A model generated the notes under the pieces. It made no database searches and was not told where the DNA came from. It was given only the letters and a program-made list of their open reading frames with translations. From DASRSE01 sp035656655 (GTDB taxonomy: Bacteria; Planctomycetota; Planctomycetia; Pirellulales; DASRSE01): a stretch of 12,230 bases of DNA. The stretch is from positions 1-12,230 of the forward strand of contig DASRSE010000010.1 of the NCBI GenBank assembly GCA_035656655.1. The letters are read 5' to 3'. Below, piece by piece: positions 7,017-12,230 of this stretch. Each line of letters begins with the position of its first letter. The stretch's first letter is position 1. The position numbers and the translations under genes were made by a program.

Positions 7017-7075
7017 GAACAAGCCGCTGGGGGCATTCAGTTGACCTACATCCCTTCTTTCGGAGTTGGATTGAT

Positions 7076-8017
7076 ATGACGCGCCGCTCATCCTTGTCAA
7101 ATTGGCTGCTCAGTGTGATGTTGGCGACCGCTGCGATCGGCCTCCAGCTCGCGATCGCGCAAAAGGAGCCGGCCGCCCCCGCCGACGGCAAAGCGGCCGG
7201 CGCCAAGAAAGACAACGGCGAGACGAAGTTCATTCGCCTAGTGCGCAACGACAAAGGCGACGTGACGGCCATGCAAACCGCAGTCGTCAGCTACGTTCCC
7301 AAAGACAAAAGCCAAGCAGGCTTGCAAGTTGATCTGGTCGGTGCGGTCCATGTCGCCGACAAAGCCTACTACGAACAATTGAATAAGCTTTTTGAAAAGT
7401 ACGACGTCGTCTGCTACGAGTTGGTCGCGCCGGAGGGGACCAAAATCCAAAAAGGCGAAACGTCCAGCCGCCATCCGATCGGCGCTTTGCAGAACGGCAT
7501 GAAGGATATGCTCGGGTTGGAACACCAGCTCTCTTGCATTGATTACAACGCCAAGAACTTCGTCCATGCCGACATGTCGCCGGACGAATTCTCGAAAACC
7601 ATGGCCGATCGCGGCGAGACGATTTGGACCATGATTTTCCGCGCTATGGGCAGCGGCATGGCCCAGCAATCCAATCGCGGCGGGAACGGGCCCAGCGAAA
7701 TCGACATTCTGATGGCCTTGTTCGATCACGATCGGGCCGACGCCCTGAAGCGCGTGGTCGCGGAGCAGTTCGAGGACATGGAGGGGATGTCGAGCGCTTT
7801 CAATGGTCCCGACGGCTCCGCCATCTTGACCGAGCGCAACAAGAAAGCCTTGGAAGTTCTGAAAAAGGAAATCGACGGGGGTAAAAAGAAAATCGCGATT
7901 TTCTACGGAGCGGCCCATCTGCCCGACATGGAAAAGCGGCTCGAGAAGGAATTCGACCTGAAGCGCGCCGACGAGAAATGGCTGACCGCTTGGGATATCA
8001 AGCCGAAGCAAAAATAA
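7076..8017 (+). CDS. Exported TraB/PrgY/TIKI-like protein, putative metalloprotease
   Basis: The 313-residue product carries the hallmarks of the TraB/PrgY/TIKI superfamily, whose animal TIKI members are metal-dependent proteases that cleave Wnt and whose bacterial PrgY members lower peptide pheromone activity. Seen here: two GxxH motifs, GAVH (89-92) and GAAH (278-281), a conserved glutamate in CYELV (E115) and an ERN motif (R254) before the second GxxH. FVHADMSPDEF (162-172) is a further conserved-looking block. Residues 1-28 form a signal peptide (core WLLSVMLATAAIGLQLAIA), followed by a Lys/Ala/Gly-rich linker to about 48, so it should act outside the cytoplasm, free or anchored by an uncleaved signal. 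ATG 7076 has GGAG (7062-7065) ten bases upstream. It stands alone; the REP-like cluster begins just after its stop. Family call is firm, peptidase activity inferred. Confidence 0.87.
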   Translation: MTRRSSLSNWLLSVMLATAAIGLQLAIAQKEPAAPADGKAAGAKKDNGETKFIRLVRNDKGDVTAMQTAVVSYVPKDKSQAGLQVDLVGAVHVADKAYYEQLNKLFEKYDVVCYELVAPEGTKIQKGETSSRHPIGALQNGMKDMLGLEHQLSCIDYNAKNFVHADMSPDEFSKTMADRGETIWTMIFRAMGSGMAQQSNRGGNGPSEIDILMALFDHDRADALKRVVAEQFEDMEGMSSAFNGPDGSAILTERNKKALEVLKKEIDGGKKKIAIFYGAAHLPDMEKRLEKEFDLKRADEKWLTAWDIKPKQK

Positions 8018-8045
8018 GCCGCAACCCGCCGCTTAGTTCGCGCCA

Positions 8046-8076
8046 CGCCATTCCCGCGCACCCCGGGAAGCCATCG
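8046..8076 (+). repeat. Decayed REP-like element (copy 0)
   Basis: CGCCATTCCCGCGCA followed by CCCCGGGAAGCCATCG resembles the 8131-8158 palindrome with several changes that weaken the right arm. It is best read as an older, degraded copy. Confidence 0.5.
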
Positions 8077-8096
8077 CCCCCCGGAAAACCATCGCC
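8061..8096 (+). repeat. 18-bp tandem duplication
   Basis: CCCCGGGAAGCCATCGCC (8061-8078) is followed directly by CCCCGGAAAACCATCGCC (8079-8096), differing at two positions. It overlaps the right half of decayed copy 0. Confidence 0.8.
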
Positions 8097-8130
8097 CCAG
8101 GCATGCATAGCATCCTAGGACGCCGCGCCC

Positions 8131-8158
8131 CGTCATTCCCGCGCAGGCGGGAATGACG
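8131..8158. repeat. REP-like palindrome, copy 1 (fully symmetric)
   Basis: CGTCATTCCCGC (8131-8142) and GCGGGAATGACG (8147-8158) are perfect 12-bp complements around GCAG. Both outer ends are of the CGTCATT type, unlike copies 2-5. It is followed by GCAAG (8159-8163), as are copies 3 and 5. Confidence 0.92.
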
Positions 8159-8209
8159 GCAAGATGAACGCCGTGTACGTGCCCGCGCGAATCCACGACC
8201 CCGCGCCCT

Positions 8210-8238
8210 CGTCATTCCCGCGCAGGCGGGAATCCAGC
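8210..8238 (+). repeat. REP-like element, copy 2 (forward)
   Basis: CGTCATTCCCGC, loop GCAG, then GCGGGAATCCAGC. One end is CGTCATT, the other AATCCAG, which gives it a direction. It pairs in inverted orientation with copy 3. Confidence 0.9.
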
Positions 8239-8323
8239 GGCCCCGCGTGTACGCGTGGCCTCGCGCGCTTCGTCCTTCGCGACGCCACGAGTCCAGCCGT
8301 TCCGATGTCCCTCGGCCATTCCT

Positions 8324-8356
8324 CTGGATTCCCGCCTGCGCGGGAATGACGGCAAG
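8324..8356 (-). repeat. REP-like element, copy 3 (reverse)
   Basis: CTGGATTCCCGCCTGCGCGG then GAATGACGGCAAG is the reverse complement of copy 2 over its core, with the GGCAAG flank shared by copies 1 and 5. Copies 2 and 3 bound an 8210-8352 unit like terminal inverted repeats. Confidence 0.9.
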
Positions 8357-8400
8357 GGCGGACGAGCGACCGTGCCCTCATCAACTAGGACGCCCCCTTT

Positions 8401-8430
8401 CGTCATTCCCGCGGAGGCGGGAATCCAGCG
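8401..8430 (+). repeat. REP-like element, copy 4 (forward)
   Basis: CGTCATTCCCGC, loop GGAG, then GCGGGAATCCAGCG. It differs from copy 2 by one loop base. It pairs in inverted orientation with copy 5, giving a 94-bp unit (8401-8494). Confidence 0.9.
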
Positions 8431-8465
8431 TGACGGTCCGCCGGCTCCACGGTCTGGCTGCGCTT

Positions 8466-8497
8466 CTGGATTCCCGCCTGCGCGGGAATGACGGCAA
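8466..8497 (-). repeat. REP-like element, copy 5 (reverse)
   Basis: CTGGATTCCCGCCTGCGCGG then GAATGACGGCAA matches copy 3 throughout. It lies 53 bases beyond the GH16 stop codon, a typical REP position in a 3' untranslated region. Confidence 0.9.
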
Positions 8498-8550
8498 GAA
8501 CAGAGGAGGGTGACGGGCCGTCGGTACGCCGCCACGGTTGATCGCCGCGG

Positions 8551-10323
8551 TTATTTCTTTTGGTACGCCCGAATGTGCTCGACCAGCAGATGCGAAGGAT
8601 TCGGCGTGGCCTTGATCGGCCAGCCGCCGCCCAGCGCCAGATCGACCATGATGTACAACGGGACTTTCGCTTCCTTCGGAGTCGGCCATTTCTGCACCTC
8701 GGAGCCGTCAAAATAGATGCGCGTCAGGTCTTCTTCGACGAGGACCCCATAGGAATGAAAATCGTCGACCATGTCGGGCACGAGAGTCGCATCTCCAATC
8801 GCCCAGTGGAATTGGCCCGGCCCCCACAGATGAATCGTCGAGCGCATCGCGTTTTCATTGACGCCGTACTGTTCGAGCACGTCGATTTCCACGTTGGTCA
8901 GCTTGCTCTTGTCGGTCTCCTTCAAATGGCGAATGCCATTGAGCCAAAACGCCGGCCAAGTGCCCAGGCCCTTGGGCAATTTGGCGCGCATTTCAAAGTA
9001 GCCGTATTGCTGCGAGAAGCCGTTTCCCTTGGGATCGACCGAGCAGAGAAAGCCCGTCCGCCACCGATCGCCGAATTTTTTGGCTTCGATTTGCAGCACG
9101 CCGTTCTTAATCGTAAAGGGAAAGTCTTTTTCCGGATCGGCAAAACCGGCGTCGCCAAAATCGCCTCCATACGGCGTGTGGGTCGTCCAGCGCGTGCCCG
9201 GTCCGTGGGCCGAAACGCTTAATGGTGCTTGAAAGCTCTCGTCGAACGTGAGTTTGAACTGATCGAGCCGGAGCGTTTTCGGCGGCAGCTTTGGCAGCGG
9301 AGCGTCGGCCGCGACCTCAAGCGTTCCCACGCGGCACGCGTTCCCTTCGAGCGCCTTAAGTCCCGCGCCGACCGCGAAAGGTTTGTTCCCCCCGCCGACG
9401 GCTGCCGGCTTCGGATTCCAGAGACCGACCACCACGTCGTACTTGCCGGGCAAGATATTGGTGGGCAAAACGGCCGTGTTATCGTACTCGACCTTGCCGG
9501 ACCAATCGATTGTAGAGACCGGCGGATCATGATCGGCCTGGGCGACCATCTGGCCTTTTGCGTTCACAAAATGGACGAAGATCGAGCACTTGGCGCCGAG
9601 CGGCTGAGCTTCCCAAACATAGTGGATCTTGGTGCCAAAGCCCGGCCGCGTGATCGTCGGATCAAGCGTGCAAGCCGCCAAGGTGGGCTTGCCGGCCGGC
9701 AGCGGAATCGCGCTCACGTCGTCGATCCAAAGTTCCGCTTGAGTTCCGGCATTGGCGACGGCGTCCTTGCCGATGTTAAAGCCAAAACCCTTGGCCGGTC
9801 CATGCCAGTGGCCGTCATTCGCGCCAGCCCAATGCTCTCCTCCCACCAGATCGCGAATCGACAAGGTAAGCTCGCGCCAGCCTTTGTCGCTTTCGGCCGG
9901 CAGCTCGACCGTCTTTTGGTGGCATTGGCCCGAATCGTCCACGACCCGCACGCCGAGCTTGGTCAGGTCCTTGGTTTTCACCCACAGGCGAATCGCCTCC
10001 AGGTCGGGCAACCCCAGCGGTTCGAGATCCTTCCAGCAACCGACATAGGCGCCGCCCCCTTTGAAATCCGCTTCAAGCCGGTAGCAGCTTTTGCCGCCAT
10101 GCGCATCGTGATTGTCTTTGGTTAGCGCGCCCTTGGCGCCGGGAAACTCTTCGCCGCCGATGAATTTCCAATGTTTTGGCTCGCCCTCAAAGTCATCCAA
10201 AACAAGCGGCTTGGCCGCCTCGTGCGCGGCGGGCTCGGCCGCCGGCAGGCGGACCGACGTGCCGAAGCCGGCAACCAGCAACAACAGCAACGAGCCCTGA
10301 AGCAGAACAAACGAGATTTTCAT
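8551..10323 (-). CDS. Secreted multidomain glycoside hydrolase family 16 protein
   Basis: GH16 enzymes cleave beta-1,3/1,4-glucans or galactans (laminarin, lichenan, agar, carrageenan) with retention. The 590-residue product has a signal peptide (1-29, core SFVLLQGSLLLLLVAGFG), a carbohydrate-binding-like beta domain (about 40-207, starting LVLDDFEGE and ending LWIDDVSAIPL), a second beta domain (about 215-340) of unknown type with GKYDVVVGLWNP, and a GH16 catalytic domain (about 355-588). The catalytic motif is E479-I-D481-V-L-E484, matching ExDxxE, with E479 the expected nucleophile and E484 the acid/base. YGYFEMRAKLPKGLGTWPAFW (440-460) is the typical strand block before it. ATG 10323 is chosen because the signal peptide starts there; six C residues precede it, so no Shine-Dalgarno is present and the start may be leaderless or weak. 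The exact substrate cannot be read. It should serve algal or plant polysaccharide use. Confidence 0.9.
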   Translation of the reverse strand: MKISFVLLQGSLLLLLVAGFGTSVRLPAAEPAAHEAAKPLVLDDFEGEPKHWKFIGGEEFPGAKGALTKDNHDAHGGKSCYRLEADFKGGGAYVGCWKDLEPLGLPDLEAIRLWVKTKDLTKLGVRVVDDSGQCHQKTVELPAESDKGWRELTLSIRDLVGGEHWAGANDGHWHGPAKGFGFNIGKDAVANAGTQAELWIDDVSAIPLPAGKPTLAACTLDPTITRPGFGTKIHYVWEAQPLGAKCSIFVHFVNAKGQMVAQADHDPPVSTIDWSGKVEYDNTAVLPTNILPGKYDVVVGLWNPKPAAVGGGNKPFAVGAGLKALEGNACRVGTLEVAADAPLPKLPPKTLRLDQFKLTFDESFQAPLSVSAHGPGTRWTTHTPYGGDFGDAGFADPEKDFPFTIKNGVLQIEAKKFGDRWRTGFLCSVDPKGNGFSQQYGYFEMRAKLPKGLGTWPAFWLNGIRHLKETDKSKLTNVEIDVLEQYGVNENAMRSTIHLWGPGQFHWAIGDATLVPDMVDDFHSYGVLVEEDLTRIYFDGSEVQKWPTPKEAKVPLYIMVDLALGGGWPIKATPNPSHLLVEHIRAYQKK

Positions 10324-10561
10324 GGGGGGATTGAACGGCAGGAGGTCGAGGTGGGAAGCGAAACGCGACCTGCCAATATAATCGAGCGGAAGGCAAAACG
10401 CTATTTCCCGCGGCGCCGGCTTAGGGCGGCGGCGAAATTTGCAGCCTGCAACCAAGCCGGCTCGATCGGATGGCGCATAGCGCTGGGCACAACCGGCGCG
10501 CAGCAAGGGAAAGGATCGCGCGCGAATCTGGGCTCATTCGGCCGGGCGGCCACGGGCTGAG
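10324..10561. other. Intergenic gap upstream of the GH16 gene
   Basis: The 238 bp between the lipoprotein stop and the GH16 start holds a possible -10 box TATATT on the minus strand (10375-10380) without a good -35. No terminator with a T-run was seen, so read-through from the lipoprotein gene is possible. Confidence 0.3.
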
Positions 10562-10939
10562 CTACCGATAATAGTAAGCCGGACCGTAATACGGACCGTA
10601 GTACGGGTAAGCCGGCTGCATGTAGACGGGCGGGGGCGGCGCCTGCACGTAGATCACGCGCGGCTGGCCGGTCGCGGCCGCGATTTGAGCGCGATTCTTG
10701 GCGTCGATGTCATCCAGCCCGCTGCCGATCGCCCCGCCGGCCAGAGTGCCGGCAACGGCGCCGATCACCGCGCCCGGTCCGGCCGCGCCCGAGGCGCTGC
10801 CAATGATGGCGCCCAAACCGGCGCCGCCGAGCCCCCCGGCCAAGGCCCCTTGGTCGGCATAATAGGGTGAGGCACAGCCGGACAGGCCGAACAACAGCGA
10901 AGCCAGCCCACCGCTCAGCAGCAGATTTCGGCACAACAT
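10562..10939 (-). CDS. Small glycine-zipper lipoprotein
   Basis: The 125-residue product has a lipoprotein signal (MLCRNLLLSGGLASLLFGLSGC) with lipobox L19-S20-G21-C22, so C22 should be acylated. Residues 31-73 are a glycine-zipper segment with repeated Gly/Ala at helix-packing spacing (GALAGGLGGAGLGAIIGSAS and GAVIGAVAGTLAGGAIGSG), a membrane-inserting hairpin known from SlyB/Rick_17kDa-like and YMGG-type proteins. After a polar stretch DDIDAKNRAQIAAATG comes a Pro/Tyr-rich tail (98-125) with YYGPYYGPAYYYR. It is likely an envelope-stress or membrane-integrity protein, but its role is unproven. The frame is open upstream to 11128, but the lipobox fixes ATG 10939; the ribosome site there is weak (CGGA). 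A candidate promoter lies at 11009-11038. Confidence 0.8.
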   Translation of the reverse strand: MLCRNLLLSGGLASLLFGLSGCASPYYADQGALAGGLGGAGLGAIIGSASGAAGPGAVIGAVAGTLAGGAIGSGLDDIDAKNRAQIAAATGQPRVIYVQAPPPPVYMQPAYPYYGPYYGPAYYYR

Positions 10940-11008
10940 AGCGCGATCCGCAAAAACAGGAATAGGTCCGCGCGCGGAGTGGCGCTCCAGCGCGGCGCAG
11001 GAAAGCGG

Positions 11009-11038
11009 CTTGTACTTGCGCAACGGGGCCCGCGTCAA
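11009..11038 (-). promoter_or_regulatory. Possible sigma70 promoter of the lipoprotein gene
   Basis: On the minus strand TTGACG (11033-11038) and TACAAG (11009-11014) lie 18 bases apart, matching consensus at five and four of six positions. The ATG is about 70 bases downstream of the -10 box. Confidence 0.35.
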
Positions 11039-11103
11039 GGCGGATCGCAAGATCAGAATCCGGCCATTTGCTTCTTTTTGCGTAAGACGCGGCGGCTCGC
11101 GAA

Positions 11104-11118
11104 CGATCCATGGGATCG
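11104..11118. other. Short perfect inverted repeat
   Basis: CGATCC (11104-11109) and GGATCG (11113-11118) pair around ATG. It lies about 85 bases past the stop of the P-loop ATPase gene; it could help transcript ending or be an operator, but no T-run follows. Confidence 0.3.
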
Positions 11119-11139
11119 CGAAGCTCAAAGCAGCCCGAC

Positions 11140-11156
11140 CTCAAGTCGAGCTTGAG
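11140..11156. other. Inverted repeat after the ATPase gene
   Basis: CTCAAG (11140-11145) and CTTGAG (11151-11156) pair around TCGAG. It is about 48 bases beyond the ATPase stop on the minus strand. No T-run follows, so it is not a classic terminator. Confidence 0.3.
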
Positions 11157-11203
11157 ACCAACGACGATTATGGACGGTCAACTGGCGCCCTGCCGCTAGA
11201 CGG

Positions 11204-12230
11204 CTAAACGGTTTTTAGCCCGCGGTCGAAGGCGTCTTGGTCGCGGCTATAGAGCGCGAAGGTGGACTCGAATAGTTCGCTTGAAATCTGCCAGACAGGA
11301 TTAGCGTCGGTGAAAGCGTTGCAATGCGAGACGAGCAATCGATACAGAAACTTGAACAGATGTCGCGGGACGCGCAGCGCGCGAAAGGCGTCGATCAGCC
11401 GCCGATCGCTGATCGTATCGGCGAACAAGCTCCGCAGTTCCGGCTTGCGCCCTGGCATCGCGCAGGCTTGCAGCCGCGCGCTGGCAACGTCGTAAAGCGC
11501 TTCGCCCGTCCATTCCAGCGAAGGAATCATATTCTGCTTGTCGAGCCGGGCTCGTTGATAAAAGTCGGTCGCCTCGCGGTCGATGAATCGCGACAACTCG
11601 ATTGGCAGGAGGAGTTTGATGCCAATGCCCGGCTGTTTCAAAAACTTGTTGTCGAGGATCGGCCAGATCATCGCTTTCATCAGGTCGGCCGAACCGTTGA
11701 TCAGGTGCGGTTCGTCGACCCGGTCGATCAAGACGATGATGCCGTTGTAACCGAGCGTTTTCAATATTCCTTGGAGCTTGATCAAGAGTTCGTAGCGGTC
11801 GTCGGTGCGGTCCTTGTTCGGGAGCGGTTGGCCGGTGATCTCCGGACCGCTGAAGTTCAGCAACTCTTGCCGCAACGGATTCGTGACGAGATTGCCGACC
11901 CGCAGATGTTTGACGATGCGGCGCGCTTGCCAAAACCATTTCCACGTCCGCCACAACCGCGGCGCCCAGGCGGCCAGCGCAATGAGCCAAGGCCAAGGGG
12001 TGAAGAAGAACCACTTGTCTTGGCTGAACCCCAGATACAACGTCAGCGCCAGCGTGCAGACCGAAACGGCGATCCCCAGCGCCAAATCCCACTGGGACTT
12101 CCACGAGCTGAACTTCAGCCGCTTGCGGAGCCGGTGCCAACGCCCTTTCGTGGTTTCGGCCGACGATTGGTCATAGCAAGCCGCCAGCAAGAGCAAGTCG
12201 CGAGCCTGATTGCGGTCCAGCCGCGCCACG
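11204..12230 (-). CDS. Membrane P-loop ATPase, possibly KAP-like (5' end outside window)
   Basis: About 341 C-terminal residues are visible; the gene runs off the window and the GTG at 12229 is probably internal. Numbering from there, two membrane helices (about 48-68 and 73-92) precede a Walker B strand GIIVLIDRVDEP (163-174), with D169 and E173 as the likely Mg-binding and catalytic acids, and then KLLLPIELSRF (205-215), which could be a sensor strand. No Walker A is visible, so it must lie upstream. Membrane helices placed between Walker A and B are a known trait of KAP NTPases, which sit on the inner face of the membrane, but STAND or AAA relatives are also possible. The C-terminal part is mostly helical (RALRVPRHLFKFLYRLLVSH, 283-302). 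Function is unknown. The frame ends with TAG at 11204-11206. Confidence 0.65.
   Translation of the reverse strand, partial: VARLDRNQARDLLLLAACYDQSSAETTKGRWHRLRKRLKFSSWKSQWDLALGIAVSVCTLALTLYLGFSQDKWFFFTPWPWLIALAAWAPRLWRTWKWFWQARRIVKHLRVGNLVTNPLRQELLNFSGPEITGQPLPNKDRTDDRYELLIKLQGILKTLGYNGIIVLIDRVDEPHLINGSADLMKAMIWPILDNKFLKQPGIGIKLLLPIELSRFIDREATDFYQRARLDKQNMIPSLEWTGEALYDVASARLQACAMPGRKPELRSLFADTISDRRLIDAFRALRVPRHLFKFLYRLLVSHCNAFTDANPVWQISSELFESTFALYSRDQDAFDRGLKTV

Larger units (their letters stand above)
6449..7075. other. Long divergent intergenic region
   Basis: This 627-bp stretch lies between the barrel gene (minus) and the TraB-like gene (plus). It holds a perfect palindrome at 6571-6583 on the barrel side and a promoter at 6987-7016 on the TraB side. 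I see no convincing coding frame, tRNA or known structured RNA in 6600-6980; overlapping short frames there lack a ribosome site or recognisable protein. An unrecognised small RNA cannot be excluded. Confidence 0.5.
8018..8550. other. Convergent intergenic region filled with REP-like repeats
   Basis: This 533-bp gap lies between the 3' ends of the TraB-like gene and the GH16 gene. It holds no credible gene; short open frames are the repeats read through. It contains five palindromic elements, one decayed copy and an 18-bp tandem repeat, listed separately. No intrinsic terminator with a T-run was found for either gene, so the palindromes may themselves end or protect both transcripts. Confidence 0.85.

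Noticed and set aside
8131..8497. CRISPR array
   Set aside because: Repeats alternate in orientation, spacing is irregular (about 50-85 bases), the repeat itself is a near-complete palindrome and no cas gene is present.
8133..8535. Short open frames with repeated PAGAGIQ- or RLRGNDG-like peptides
   Set aside because: These are translations of the REP-like repeats in several frames, not genes.
10324..10506. Extended start of the GH16 protein to 10506
   Set aside because: The clear signal peptide starts at ATG 10323 and the upstream 61 residues are basic and unlike an exported leader.
10940..11128. Longer start of the lipoprotein gene up to 11128
   Set aside because: The lipobox signal peptide begins at ATG 10939; a longer start would leave it internal.

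Overview
The window looks like chromosomal DNA of a GC-rich Gram-negative bacterium. The best guess is a planctomycete, perhaps Pirellulales-like. That inference rests on the mix of genes: a secreted serpin, an exported TIM-barrel sugar isomerase/epimerase, an outer-membrane barrel resembling the planctomycete BBP7 group, a GT87-type glycosyltransferase, a secreted GH16 glycoside hydrolase and a membrane P-loop ATPase. They are scattered as single genes rather than in long operons. No rRNA, tRNA, CRISPR array, transposase or phage gene was seen.

Layout from left to right: a secreted serpin (minus) is divergent from an exported sugar phosphate isomerase/epimerase (plus), which carries an in-frame 30-bp tandem repeat and is followed by a clear intrinsic terminator. 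Next is monofunctional biotin-protein ligase birA (plus), whose 3' end overlaps by about 190 bp the 3' end of a convergent GT87-like membrane glycosyltransferase (minus). A 60-residue soluble protein (plus, TTG start, strong Shine-Dalgarno) follows, convergent with an outer-membrane beta-barrel protein (minus). After a gene-free stretch of about 630 bp comes an exported TraB/PrgY/TIKI-like protein (plus) with a good sigma70-type promoter. The 533-bp gap between this gene and the convergent GH16 gene holds a cluster of five palindromic REP-like elements in alternating orientation, plus one decayed copy and an 18-bp tandem duplication. A glycine-zipper lipoprotein gene (minus) lies upstream of the GH16 gene. 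The window ends inside a membrane P-loop ATPase, possibly KAP-like (minus, 5' end outside the window).

Most products act outside the cytoplasm: serpin, isomerase, TraB-like protein, barrel, lipoprotein and GH16 enzyme all carry export signals. The genes do not form one recognisable pathway. They look like independent units of envelope, polysaccharide and protein-quality functions, with birA as the housekeeping gene.

I did not find convincing evidence for a new multi-gene system. The least explained features are the REP-like cluster at 8046-8494, the repeat expansion in the isomerase, the birA/GT87 antisense overlap and the orphan 60-residue protein.
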